Origin: Bradyrhizobium cajani | GTDB lineage: Bacteria > Pseudomonadota > Alphaproteobacteria > Rhizobiales > Xanthobacteraceae | Length of the DNA: 48,470 nucleotides | NCBI RefSeq assembly: GCF_009759665.1 | Contig: NZ_WQNE01000046.1 | Span: forward strand, 1-48,470 | Reading direction: 5' to 3' | Shown here: one piece after another, positions 1-7,873 of the stretch | Position numbering within the stretch: position 1 is the first letter of the stretch | Layout: each line of letters opens with the position of its first letter | Notes under the pieces: generated by a model | Seen by the model: only the letters and a program-made list of their open reading frames with translations | Database searches by the model: none | What the model was told of the DNA's origin: nothing | Program-made: the position numbers and the translations under genes

Positions 1-3
1 ATC

Positions 4-32
4 CTTGACTACCCGCGCCTTCCCCCCTATAC
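4..32 (+). promoter_or_regulatory. Probable sigma-70 promoter of rpmB
   Basis: TTGACT at 4-9 and TATACG at 27-32 are separated by exactly 17 bases, close to the housekeeping consensus. The ribosomal gene starts about 97 bases downstream, leaving an untranslated leader of about 90 bases. Transcription is inferred, not shown. Confidence 0.6.
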
Positions 33-128
33 GTCCGCCCGCTCCCTGCAAGGACAGAGAATTCGCCCCCGTGGCGCCCAGAATGGCGGCCGCAACCCGT
101 TGGGGGTTTTAGGATAAGGATTTGTGAC

Positions 129-437
129 ATGTCTCGCCGCTGCGAACTGACGGCCAAGGGCCCCCTCGTCGGCCACAAGGTCAGCCACTCCAACATCAAG
201 ACCAAGCGCCGCTTCCTGCCGAACCTCGTCAACGTGACGTTCATCAGCGAAGCCCTGGAGCGCAACGTGCGCCTGCGCGTCTCCACCAACGCGGTGAAGA
301 GCGTCGACCACAATGGCGGCCTCGACGCCTTCCTGCTCAAGGCCAACGCCGACGCCCTCTCCCCGCGCGCCCTCGAACTGAAGCGCGCCATCCAGAAGAA
401 GGTCGGCAACACCCAGCCGGCGAAGAAGGCGAGCTAA
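129..437 (+). CDS. rpmB: 50S ribosomal protein L28
   Basis: Structural protein of the large ribosomal subunit. The product is 102 residues, the longer form usual in alphaproteobacteria, and opens MSRRCELTAKGPLVGHKVSH, the typical L28 start, followed by a basic KTKRRFLPN segment. The ATG at 129 is preceded by AAGGA at 116-120, eight bases upstream. A good promoter lies at 4-32 and a strong terminator at 511-544, so the gene is probably monocistronic. Sequence and base use are those of a core chromosomal gene. It marks the left, conserved border of the accessory block that begins at 639. Confidence 0.97.
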   Translation: MSRRCELTAKGPLVGHKVSHSNIKTKRRFLPNLVNVTFISEALERNVRLRVSTNAVKSVDHNGGLDAFLLKANADALSPRALELKRAIQKKVGNTQPAKKAS

Positions 438-510
438 GAAAGATTCCCAGTTAGGGCGGGGGCTAGGTTGCGTCGCGTGGCGTAGGCTTAGCCAGTTGAG
501 TTTTGCGTGA

Positions 511-544
511 CGGCCGGATCGGAAGATCCGGCCGTTTTTGTTTT
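511..544 (+). terminator. Rho-independent terminator after rpmB
   Basis: A perfect 10-base stem (cggccggatc at 511-520, gatccggccg at 525-534) closes a GGAA loop and is followed by tttttgtttt. It is the clearest intrinsic terminator in the window and insulates the foreign-looking genes downstream from rpmB transcription. Confidence 0.93.
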
Positions 545-638
545 GTGCGTCGGCGACATTATGCGCCTGCCTATCTTGCCTCGAATCCATCGCCCGTTAT
601 GATCGCAGAAAACGATAATTCAACTAGGGGGTAGTGGG

Positions 639-2468
639 TTGGGGCTCAGTGTCAGCCAGCTGCGGGCTATTGCGCAGCAACGCGATAGATATCAAACGCA
701 ATTGTCTCGCCTAAAGGCAGCAGGCAAGCAGACCTCCTGTATCGAAGCTGCTGTTACAAGCGCTTGCGAGACCCTTAGCAGCAAAACGACGTCATTTGTG
801 ATCTACGGTGAACCGCAAAGCGGCAAGACCGAGATGATGATTTGCCTGACTGCGAGACTCTTGGACGATGGACATCGAGTTGTAGTGCACCTGCTGAACG
901 ACAGTGTGCAGCTTCTCCAACAAAACCTTGATCGCTTCCAGCGGTCGAAGCTTTCACCTGCAGCTCGTAACTTCTCCGAAGTTATCGACCCAGAGTACTC
1001 ACTATCGACAGGGTATCACGTCATCTTCTGCAAGAAGAATGCGAGCGACCTTACGAAACTAAACCAAAAGCTGGAGAAAATCGGCAGCAAGGTCATCGTC
1101 GATGATGAAGCTGACTTCGCAACACCGAACGCATTGATCAACAAGAGCGACGTAACCCGGATAAATGCACTGATCAAAAAGCTGATCAGTCACGACGGAA
1201 TATACATTGGGGTCACTGCGACCCCCGCCCGCTTAGATCTGAATAATACGTTCGACAACGACAACGAGAAATGGGTCAATTTCCCGCCCCACGATGCATA
1301 TACAGGTCAAGACATCTTCTTCCCGCTAGATACAGACGTACAATTCTCGCTTCACACGTTGCCAGACACCGACGATAGCCCAAAATATCTGCGCGAAGCG
1401 ATCTTCCGGTTTCTCGTGCGAGTCGCCGCTTTGAACTTGGCGACAAAGTCCGACGAAAATTTCTCTATGCTTATTCACACGAGCGGAAAGAAGCTTGATC
1501 ACAAGTCCGATAAGAAGCCAATCGACGACGTAATGAATGCGCTTACAGATGTTCACTCGAAAAAGTTCGAGAGCTACACACACGAAATAGACAAGATAGC
1601 CACCAAGCTGTACGGCCCAGAGCAAGCGAGCAGCATCCTCGCCTATATCGTGAAGAACTGCGACCAAACTAGCACTGTCATCATGAACAGCGAGCGGGAC
1701 AAGAACGTCGACTTCAAATCAGCAACGTCGCCAGCAGCGATGTTTACATTCGTGATCGGCGGCAACATCGTCTCCCGCGGAGTTACATTCGACAATCTTC
1801 TTTCGATGTTCTTCACACGGGACTCAAAGCACAAGATCCAGCAAGACACATATATTCAGCGCGCTCGAATGTTTGGATCGAGAAAGAAACATCTCCCGTA
1901 CTTTGAACTGACGATTCCTCAACAGCTCTATCTCGACTGGCAACGCTGTTTCGCATTTCACAAGTTGGCCCTAGAAGCGATTAAGACGAAGAAGGGCTCT
2001 CCTGTTTGGCTAGCCGATCAAAGAATTTCTGCCGTTGCCTCGAACAGCATTGATAAGGCCAATGTACTCCTTGATAAGGGAGAAATGACGTTCCCAATCT
2101 TCGATTATTCCACAGACCTTGAACAGATTGTGGTAGGCAGCAACGATCCCATCGGCAGCTTGAAGCGATTGCAAGAAAGGATAGGCAGCGACGCCCTGCC
2201 CGACTACTTGCTTCGCTATGTGCAGAGAATTCTTCCTAAGGGTCCCGCCTCCATAGCCCTGCATAGTTCAAGCACAATCGAGGGAATGAAAGACGCAGAT
2301 CACGAAAAGATCGAACGCAAGAAGGGCCTCTTTGGTCAAGTCAAACGCGAGTTTCCCGAAGCCGTTCACCACTTCAAGATATTCCGCAACAAGAAGAACA
2401 AGGCGAGGGTGATTTATAAATTCGATGGCAACATCAGTTTTTTGAAGAACGTGAAAAATGTTGGATGA
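639..2468 (+). CDS. Z1-domain ATPase/putative endonuclease, short divergent form
   Basis: This 609-residue protein has a P-loop GEPQSGKT at residues 57-64, an acidic DDEAD box at 155-159, TATPAR at 193-198, and the hallmark segment GGNIVSRG at about 374-381 followed by QRARMFG at 407-413. That layout is a superfamily-2 helicase-like ATPase carrying a Z1 domain, a family known from restriction-modification-type clusters and called a putative endonuclease. Most Z1 proteins I know of are around 900 residues, so this one is short. The start is TTG with AGGGGG at 626-631. It overlaps the next gene by 11 bases, so the two are probably translationally coupled. GC is low: 25 of 60 bases at 1021-1080 and 28 of 60 at 1261-1320, against 46 of 60 in the ftsZ paralogue at 5521-5580, which suggests horizontal acquisition. 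Nuclease activity is an inference from the family. Confidence 0.85.
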   Translation: MGLSVSQLRAIAQQRDRYQTQLSRLKAAGKQTSCIEAAVTSACETLSSKTTSFVIYGEPQSGKTEMMICLTARLLDDGHRVVVHLLNDSVQLLQQNLDRFQRSKLSPAARNFSEVIDPEYSLSTGYHVIFCKKNASDLTKLNQKLEKIGSKVIVDDEADFATPNALINKSDVTRINALIKKLISHDGIYIGVTATPARLDLNNTFDNDNEKWVNFPPHDAYTGQDIFFPLDTDVQFSLHTLPDTDDSPKYLREAIFRFLVRVAALNLATKSDENFSMLIHTSGKKLDHKSDKKPIDDVMNALTDVHSKKFESYTHEIDKIATKLYGPEQASSILAYIVKNCDQTSTVIMNSERDKNVDFKSATSPAAMFTFVIGGNIVSRGVTFDNLLSMFFTRDSKHKIQQDTYIQRARMFGSRKKHLPYFELTIPQQLYLDWQRCFAFHKLALEAIKTKKGSPVWLADQRISAVASNSIDKANVLLDKGEMTFPIFDYSTDLEQIVVGSNDPIGSLKRLQERIGSDALPDYLLRYVQRILPKGPASIALHSSSTIEGMKDADHEKIERKKGLFGQVKREFPEAVHHFKIFRNKKNKARVIYKFDGNISFLKNVKNVG

Positions 2469-2940
2469 ATACGAGTTTTACCAAGGCGTCGTTTTGCGAC
2501 AACTTGCCGTCGAGAACGACTATTCCATGTCTGTGTCTTTCCGACCATTTGTTCGTGAAGGACGAATCAACGCCTTCGTGATGAATGGTCGCGCTGGGGT
2601 TTACATAAAGCACTCCTCCAAACGCATGTCGCCATGGCGATTCACATTCACCATCGAGCAGGCCGCAGACTTGCTCGACCTTGAGCATAAATTCCCAGAT
2701 TCTTTCATGGTATTCGTATGCGAGGCGGACGGCCTAGTGACACTCTCGATGGCCGACTTGCACAGCATCGTCAGCTTTCAAGAGAGCGAGAACGCTTGGG
2801 TTAGCATATCAAGGTCTCCTCGCACGCAATATGAGCTAGCGGGGAATCGGGGAGAATTGAAGTATAAGGTTGCGAGAGGAATCGGGTTGATTCCAGAGAC
2901 GCTCAAGACGCGAGGACGTGAGCGTTATGCTTCGGGCTAG
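2458..2940 (+). CDS. Unrecognised 160-residue protein in the Z1/methylase module
   Basis: I do not recognise a named family. The 160-residue product is soluble, with no signal peptide or membrane segment. Visible landmarks are an aromatic N-terminus (EYEFYQG), a basic-aromatic block VYIKHSSKRMSPWRFTF at residues 49-64, a hydrophobic strand ending in an acidic turn (FMVFVCEADG at 83-92), and a C-terminal GELKYK. The last contains an ExK that could belong to a nuclease motif, but no matching upstream acidic pair is convincing. It starts inside the Z1 gene (11-base overlap) and ends 72 bases before the methyltransferase start, so it is almost certainly part of that operon. Low GC (28 of 60 at 2521-2580) matches its neighbour. 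Plausible roles are specificity, nuclease or adaptor subunit; none is shown. Confidence 0.8.
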   Translation: MLDEYEFYQGVVLRQLAVENDYSMSVSFRPFVREGRINAFVMNGRAGVYIKHSSKRMSPWRFTFTIEQAADLLDLEHKFPDSFMVFVCEADGLVTLSMADLHSIVSFQESENAWVSISRSPRTQYELAGNRGELKYKVARGIGLIPETLKTRGRERYASG

Positions 2941-3012
2941 TCATTCCCTCTATCGCAGAAATCCGATTTGCTTCTCAGGCGCCGCCGCCCCGTTTCTATA
3001 CGGGGAAGAGAC

Positions 3013-4254
3013 ATGAGCAAGACTTACAAAAAGACCATACAGCAGGCACTCGGGCGTGATCCGGTTCACCCATTTCCGGCCAGAATGGCCCCGGGAATCG
3101 CACTCGACATCCTGAATAGCGAACAAGATAGAATTCGCGTTCTCGACCCCATGATGGGCTCTGGGACGGTACTCGCGATGGCGCGAGCGCGCGGCCATTC
3201 GGCGATAGGTATCGATATCGATCCGCTAGCTGTTTTACTTGCCCGCGTTTGGACGACATCTGTAGATACGGCGCAAGTTAGACGAACCGCGACCCGCGTC
3301 TTGGAGCGAGCTAAGGACATCTTCCCAGAGCGGAATGTCGGGGACGCTTATCCGCGAAACGCAGATTTGGAGACGCGGCGATTCGTTCGCTACTGGTTCG
3401 ACGACTACGCCCGTCGCCAATTGAGTTCACTTGCCGAAGCGATCTTCGACGTGAAAGGCGAGCCAGTGAGAGACGCATTGTGGTGTGCTTTCTCGCGTCT
3501 CATCATTACCAAACAAGCTGGCGCGTCATTGGCGATGGATTTGTCGCACAGCCGCCCCCATCGCGCATTCGAAAGTGCGCCAATAAAGCCATTCAATAAG
3601 TTCATGGCCGCAGTCGAACTCGTGCTCAAGAACTGCATCGCCAAGGGCCAGCCTGATAGGGGACCGGCGACTCGGACACTCCTCGGCGATGCTCGAGACC
3701 TTCCAATAAAGGCCGGCTCCATCGATCTTGTGCTGACGTCCCCACCCTATCTAAACGCAATCGACTACATGCGCTGTAGTAAGTTCTCGCTAGTCTGGAT
3801 GGGCTATTCAGTTGGCGAACTAGGGAGCATTCGCACCGAAAGCGTAGGCACAGAGTGCGGCGATCAAAATGCTCGCGACGATGAGAGCATTCAGGAAATT
3901 ATTTCGGAATTGCGTTTAGTGCCGAAGCTTTCTAACCGTCATGAAGCGGTGCTGGCTCACTATATCGACGACATGATGCAAGCTGTCGGCGAGGCTGCGC
4001 GTGTTCTTTCGCCGGGCGGAAAGGCTGTGTACGTTGTTGGTGAAAACACAGTCCGAGGCACATTCATTCCGAATGCTAAAATCGTAGCCGCAGTGGCCGA
4101 GAGATCGGGGCTTAAGACTGACCGAAGGCATGCACGAACCCTCCCGGCTAACCGCCGCTATCTTCCTCCTCCGCCAGCTAAGCATCTTACTACGGACTCA
4201 TTGGATACAAGGATGCGCCGCGAGGTGATTCTTTCGTTCTCAAAGCCTGGATAG
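3013..4254 (+). CDS. Amino-type (N4-cytosine/N6-adenine) DNA methyltransferase
   Basis: The 413-residue product transfers a methyl group from S-adenosylmethionine to an exocyclic amino group in DNA. The SAM-binding motif I is DPMMGSG at residues 45-51, with the acidic IDID at about 67-70. The catalytic motif IV is TSPPYL at 242-247. SPPY is most often seen in N4-cytosine enzymes, although N6-adenine specificity cannot be excluded. The order SAM-binding then catalytic motif, and the N-terminal HPFPARMAP, fit stand-alone DNA methylases of the N6_N4_Mtase type. I chose ATG 3013, preceded by GGGGAAGAG, over a TTG at 2968. It is the third gene of the Z1 module and would protect host DNA if the module restricts. 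GC is intermediate (32 of 60 at 3421-3480). Confidence 0.9.
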   Translation: MSKTYKKTIQQALGRDPVHPFPARMAPGIALDILNSEQDRIRVLDPMMGSGTVLAMARARGHSAIGIDIDPLAVLLARVWTTSVDTAQVRRTATRVLERAKDIFPERNVGDAYPRNADLETRRFVRYWFDDYARRQLSSLAEAIFDVKGEPVRDALWCAFSRLIITKQAGASLAMDLSHSRPHRAFESAPIKPFNKFMAAVELVLKNCIAKGQPDRGPATRTLLGDARDLPIKAGSIDLVLTSPPYLNAIDYMRCSKFSLVWMGYSVGELGSIRTESVGTECGDQNARDDESIQEIISELRLVPKLSNRHEAVLAHYIDDMMQAVGEAARVLSPGGKAVYVVGENTVRGTFIPNAKIVAAVAERSGLKTDRRHARTLPANRRYLPPPPAKHLTTDSLDTRMRREVILSFSKPG

Positions 4255-4289
4255 AACTCCTGATCGCAGGTTCTAGACAATCGCATTCT

Positions 4290-4520
4290 CCGCTATACTC
4301 GCCCCGGTAGCATCACCCGGAGGCGCATCCCGTGGATCACGCACCCACACCGACCACAAGCCCTCACCAAAAACCTCATCATCTGCTTTGACGGCACCGG
4401 CAACGAGATCTCGGAGAACATCTCCAACGTCCTGAAGCTCTATCGCTGCCTGCGCGAGACGGACAAGGACGCATCCGCGGCAGATGGTGTCCTGCGATCC
4501 CGGGGTCGGCACGGTGACGG
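4290..4520 (+). repeat. Left copy of a direct repeat: DUF2235 promoter and 5' end
   Basis: This segment matches 9457-9688, the upstream region and first part of the intact DUF2235 gene. The first 46 bases (4290-4335 and 9457-9502) are identical and include the ribosome-binding site and GTG start. A second identical block of 66 bases lies at 4390-4455 and 9559-9624. Between and after these blocks there are substitutions and small indels. The copy begins 36 bases after the methyltransferase stop and stops abruptly near 4520. Confidence 0.95.
4332..4520 (+). pseudogene. Truncated, frameshifted DUF2235 hydrolase gene (5' fragment)
   Basis: The fragment keeps the GTG start and the codons for the CDGTGNE-type beginning of the intact gene at 9499. 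However, the stretch from the start codon to the CTC codon is 49 bases instead of 51, so the reading frame is broken and a stop appears about 20 codons in. A further one-base insertion lies near 4468. Homology ends after about 190 coding bases of a 1326-base gene. It cannot make the hydrolase. It most likely remains from a duplication of the locus or from the rearrangement that brought in neighbouring accessory genes. Confidence 0.9.
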
Positions 4521-4639
4521 CACCGGTAAACAGCGCCGCGCGCGTTAACCGTCCGTTAACCAACGCGGCCTAGCCTCAACGCATTGCCCAGCCATCATCA
4601 GCCTGAAATGCCTCCCTGGTTCATTCCTGGAGACAGCCG

Positions 4640-5152
4640 ATGTCCGTTGCGTTGCTGACTTATGCCGATCTAGGTGCCCGCCTCGACATCTCGCGCGAGG
4701 CCGCTCGTTCGCTTAGTCGACGACGCGGTTGGCCGCGCTCGCGTTCGGATGGCGGCAAGGCCCTGGTGAGCGTTGATGTCTCCGAACTCCGGTACAGGCC
4801 CCGCCCACGACGTGGCCGCCAGGCAAACTCCGTCGACGCCTCCATGGCCAAGATCGAGGCGTTCAAGGTCGCGGCCTGCAAGGCGGAGATCGCGCGGCTC
4901 GAAGTCGTCGCCGCCGGTTACAGGATGGTTTTCGAGCGCGAGCGCGAGCGCGCCGATTCCCTAGCGATCGAGCTGTCGCAGGCGGCCGCCGAGACGATTG
5001 CGGCCAACGCGTGGGCGGCCCGACTGGAAGACGAAGTGGCGGCGCTGCGGACCGGCCGACAAGCTGGCGGCTCGATCGCGGGACAGGCCGCGCTCCGATT
5101 GGGACGTCTGGCCGCTTCCATCGTGCAAGCAGACCGCGCTGCCAGCAGGTAG
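4640..5152 (+). CDS. Helix-turn-helix/coiled-coil protein, function unknown
   Basis: The 170-residue product starts with a short HTH-like segment at about residues 6-45 (LTYADLGARLDISREAARSL, then RRRGWPR), resembling small DNA-binding domains of rhizobial hypothetical proteins. After a basic linker (RPRPRRGRQ), residues 65-140 are rich in Ala, Glu and Arg in heptad-like order, suggesting a coiled coil. The ATG has GGAG just upstream (4629-4632). It lies 50 bases before the ftsZ paralogue on the same strand with no terminator between, so co-transcription is likely. A role as DNA-binding partner or regulator of that gene is only a hypothesis. Confidence 0.75.
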   Translation: MSVALLTYADLGARLDISREAARSLSRRRGWPRSRSDGGKALVSVDVSELRYRPRPRRGRQANSVDASMAKIEAFKVAACKAEIARLEVVAAGYRMVFERERERADSLAIELSQAAAETIAANAWAARLEDEVAALRTGRQAGGSIAGQAALRLGRLAASIVQADRAASR

Positions 5153-5202
5153 CACGTGAACCTTTCTCCATCCCGGCCTGCCGGAGCAATTGCGAGGACA
5201 GA

Positions 5203-6462
5203 ATGACTGGCATCACCGATATTCGCGAGATGAAGGCGCGCATCGTCGTATTCGGGGTTGGCGGCGCCGGCGGCAATGCCGTCAACAACATGATCACGGC
5301 CGGGCTGCAGGGGGTCGACTTCGTCGTCGCCAATACCGACGCGCAGGCGCTGGCCATGTCGAAGGCGACGCGCCTCATCCAGCTCGGCACACATGTGACT
5401 GCAGGCCTCGGCGCCGGCTCGCAACCCGAATTGGGACGCGCCGCGGCCGAGGAGGCAATCGATACGATCCGCAATCATCTGACCGGCGCGCACATGGTGT
5501 TCGTGACTGCCGGCATGGGCGGCGGCACCGGCACCGGGGCTGCACCCATCATCGCCAGGACCGCGCGCGAGCTCGGCATCCTCACGATCGGCGTGGTCAC
5601 CAAGCCATTCTACTTCGAGGGCCAGCGCCGCATGCGCTTTGCCGAAGCCGGCATCGAGGAGTTGCTGAAGACGGTCGACACCCTGCTGATCATCCCGAAC
5701 CAGAACCTGTTCCGGGTCGCCAGCGAGAAGACCACATTCGCCGATGCCTTTGCCCTTGCCGATCAGGTGCTCTATTCGGGCGTGGCCTGCATCAGCGACC
5801 TCATCGTCAAGGAAGGCCTGATCAATCTGGATTTCGCCGACGTTCTCTGCGTGATGCGAGAGAAGGGCAAGGCCATGATGGGACGGGGCGAGGCGTCCGG
5901 CGAGAAACGCGTGCTCGCCGCCGCCGTGGCGGCGATTTCCAATCCATTGATCGAGAACCCCTCGATCAAGCGCGCCAGCGGCCTCATCATCTCCATCACC
6001 GGCGGCAGGGATCTGATGCTGTTCGAAGTCGACGAAGCCGCGACCCGCATCCGCGACGAGGCCGACCCGGACGCCAACATCATCGTCGGCGCGTCGTTCG
6101 ATGAAAGCCTCGAAGGCATCGTCCGCGTCTCGGTGGTGGCGACCGGTATAGACAATCTTGATCCGGCGCAGCAGACGCCACCGGCGGAAACCTCACTCAC
6201 GCAGCTCGCCGGCAGGCTGCGCAACGACAGCCGCCGCATCGCCGATCGTATCGAGCGCGGTGCGCCCCTTCCTCAAGTGGAAAGCCCGCCGCTCCGCTCC
6301 GAGGCAAGTCAGCCCGCGGGGCAACCGGCAGGGACGAGGCCGATCTATGCGCGCCAGGTGGCCGATCGGCCGCTCGATCCTTACGGCCGCTCCGTTTCCC
6401 GCAATGCCCCCGACGAAGACCTGCTCGACATCCCGGCCTTCCTGCGCCGCGCCGCCAACTGA
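5203..6462 (+). CDS. FtsZ paralogue (tubulin-like GTPase)
   Basis: FtsZ polymerises on GTP into the cytokinetic ring. The 419-residue product has the tubulin/FtsZ signature GGGTGTG at residues 106-112, an N-terminal GVGGAGGNAVNNM nucleotide-binding loop, and the T7 catalytic loop NLDFADV at 208-214 with both acidic residues, so GTPase activity is plausible. It ends with LDIPAFLRRAAN, the C-terminal peptide through which alphaproteobacterial FtsZ contacts membrane anchors. The linker is only about 80 residues, making the protein far shorter than the main alphaproteobacterial FtsZ (near 580-600). The gene is not in a division/cell-wall cluster, so it is a second copy and the main ftsZ should be elsewhere. 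I chose ATG 5203 because FtsZ homology begins there. It follows the HTH/coiled-coil gene at 4640. Confidence 0.93.
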   Translation: MTGITDIREMKARIVVFGVGGAGGNAVNNMITAGLQGVDFVVANTDAQALAMSKATRLIQLGTHVTAGLGAGSQPELGRAAAEEAIDTIRNHLTGAHMVFVTAGMGGGTGTGAAPIIARTARELGILTIGVVTKPFYFEGQRRMRFAEAGIEELLKTVDTLLIIPNQNLFRVASEKTTFADAFALADQVLYSGVACISDLIVKEGLINLDFADVLCVMREKGKAMMGRGEASGEKRVLAAAVAAISNPLIENPSIKRASGLIISITGGRDLMLFEVDEAATRIRDEADPDANIIVGASFDESLEGIVRVSVVATGIDNLDPAQQTPPAETSLTQLAGRLRNDSRRIADRIERGAPLPQVESPPLRSEASQPAGQPAGTRPIYARQVADRPLDPYGRSVSRNAPDEDLLDIPAFLRRAAN

Positions 6463-6518
6463 GCTGGTCGCAGGAGCCGGAGTTACTGGCTTGGCGACCA
6501 GCGAGCCCAACAATGGGT

Positions 6519-6659
6519 CGTCATCCCGGGGCGCGACCAACGGGTCCGCGCGAAGCGCGGCCCGTTGACAGGCTCCGTCGCGAGCCCGGGATCCATCGAT
6601 CCCCAGTGACTGTTGAGCAATGGATTCTCAGATGCGCAATTGCGCAATGGGAATGACGG
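6519..6659 (+). repeat. Long inverted-repeat element (cgtcatcccgg...gggaatgacgg)
   Basis: The ends cgtcatcccgg and gggaatgacgg are imperfect inverse copies, with further pairing inside. The same type of element occurs at 47531-47633 with similar ends and an internal gcgcaattgcgca. No coding potential is seen. Within it, 6537-6577 is a separate nested module. The space 6463-6921 holds only this element and the one at 6761-6895; I see no gene there. Confidence 0.7.
6537..6577 (+). repeat. 41-base nested mini-element, copy A
   Basis: A 41-base segment starting ccaacgggtccgcgcg and ending acaggctccg recurs at 41450-41490 with 3 mismatches. The core cgggtccgcgc/gcgcggcccg forms a hairpin with one bulged base. 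Its host here is the gtcatcccgg-type repeat, whereas the other copy sits in a gtcattgcgag-type repeat. Confidence 0.8.
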
Positions 6660-6760
6660 AGCAAAACAACAACTCTCCAATGCCGCTGCTGCGCGACCTA
6701 AAGCGCGATGGGACAGCCATGTTCTAGCCACGCAAGCGGTGCGCCCGCCTGGGCGCGCGC

Positions 6761-6895
6761 CTCGTCCTTCGAGACGACCGCTTCCAGCGGTCTCCTCAGG
6801 ATGAGGCTAATCGGCATCGGTGCCCGTTGAAACCAGTGCCGCGCACTCCGTCCTCATCCTGAGGAGCCCGCCGAAGGCGGGCGTCTCGAAGGATG
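6761..6895 (+). repeat. Two tandem hairpin repeats of the cctcatcctgagg family
   Basis: Units at 6761-6806 and 6852-6895 each pair ctcgtccttcgagac or ggcgtctcgaaggatg with a cctcaggatgagg-type arm. A third unit is at 19393-19433. They are non-coding dispersed repeats lying downstream of genes. They lack the T-tract of an intrinsic terminator. Confidence 0.7.
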
Positions 6896-6921
6896 CGTCG
6901 CAAGGACAGCACCCGCCGGGT

Positions 6922-7611
6922 TCACGCTGCCGTGCTGCGCGGGCTCTCCGCTGCTTCCTTTTTTTCCGGCTCCTTGTCGCGAGACAGCCAGGCCGGGAAA
7001 CGAAGCAGGCGATCGTTGTTGTCTTTTGGCAGTTCCACGGGCGGTACGATGGACCACTCAATGGCCGAACTCGGGAGGTCCAGCACGGCGTGTCCGCCTC
7101 GCACCGCATCCGCGCGCTGAGCCAACTCGCGCAACAAGGGATCGATCACGGTGTCGATCTCGGTCGCCACCGACACCAGGAAACTGTTGAGCTCACGCGC
7201 CTCGGGCACAACGGCCGCAGCCGACTCGATCGCCCTGGAGAGACCATCGACGACCGGTGCAAACGCGCCGGCGGCCTGTTTGATTCGGGTTTTTATCGCC
7301 TCGATCTCGGCCAGAACACGATCACGCTCCCGCCTGTTCTTCTCCTCCGAAAGGCGGGTTTCGATTTCGGCGATCTGAGCCGTCAGGGTCGCAGCTTCGG
7401 ATGCAAGCGCATCGCGTCGTCCGCGCGCACGATCGAGATCGCGACTGAGATTGTCCACTAAGTCGTCCTTTCCGAACATGGCATTGCTCCGTAGGACAGC
7501 CGATTTGGCCTGTAGGACGGCCTTGGCGCGAACCGCCAGCCTTGCAGCCGAACCAATGGCTGGATCGGCCAAAGCAGGCATCAACTTCAGTCGCGTCAGA
7601 TGGGCCGACAT
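6922..7611 (-). CDS. Conserved-type hypothetical coiled-coil protein
   Basis: I do not recognise a family. The 229-residue product has no signal peptide. Residues about 50-110 form a charged, Ala/Glu/Arg-rich region with heptad character (DDLVDNLSRDLDRARGRRDA, then a series of leucines and isoleucines), indicating a coiled coil. The C-terminus is Pro/Lys/Glu-rich. ATG 7611 is chosen because GGGGGT lies six bases upstream; a TTG at 7623 would add four residues. It is a single gene, with hairpin repeats downstream at 6761-6895. Base use matches the host chromosome. A structural or cell-envelope-associated role would be a guess. Confidence 0.75.
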   Translation of the reverse strand: MSAHLTRLKLMPALADPAIGSAARLAVRAKAVLQAKSAVLRSNAMFGKDDLVDNLSRDLDRARGRRDALASEAATLTAQIAEIETRLSEEKNRRERDRVLAEIEAIKTRIKQAAGAFAPVVDGLSRAIESAAAVVPEARELNSFLVSVATEIDTVIDPLLRELAQRADAVRGGHAVLDLPSSAIEWSIVPPVELPKDNNDRLLRFPAWLSRDKEPEKKEAAESPRSTAA

Positions 7612-7793
7612 GGTGACCCCCAATCGTCCTCATTAGGCGACCGCATGGTTAACAAGTGGTTAATGTCAACAGCCGATGTGGCAATGGGGCCTGCGGATGC
7701 GATCGAAAATGCGCGAAGCTTGCGCACGCTCGCGCTGCGAACCGTCGCGATGAGATTGGGATGAATCGTTATCGCGCTTTAGGTTGTTGTTTT

Positions 7794-7869
7794 GAGCATG
7801 ATCTCCGCGCAAACGCGTTCCGCGTTTGTCGCGAGGGAAAACCGCGTCACACTTTTCCGGATCATGCTC
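7794..7869 (+). repeat. Inverted-repeat element (gagcatgatc...gatcatgctc)
   Basis: Perfect 10-base terminal inverted repeats at 7794-7803 and 7860-7869 enclose a smaller hairpin (aaacgcg/cgcgttt at 7811-7827) and a cacacttttccg segment. This resembles dispersed repeats of Bradyrhizobium genomes. It sits between the coiled-coil gene (start 7611) and the stop of the DUF1488 gene. The remainder of 7612-7873 shows nothing I can name. Confidence 0.7.
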
Positions 7870-7873
7870 CACC

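Noticed and set aside
5203..6462. TubZ-type plasmid segregation GTPase
   Set aside because: The sequence is closely FtsZ-like through the T7 loop and ends with the FtsZ C-terminal anchor peptide; surroundings are chromosomal.
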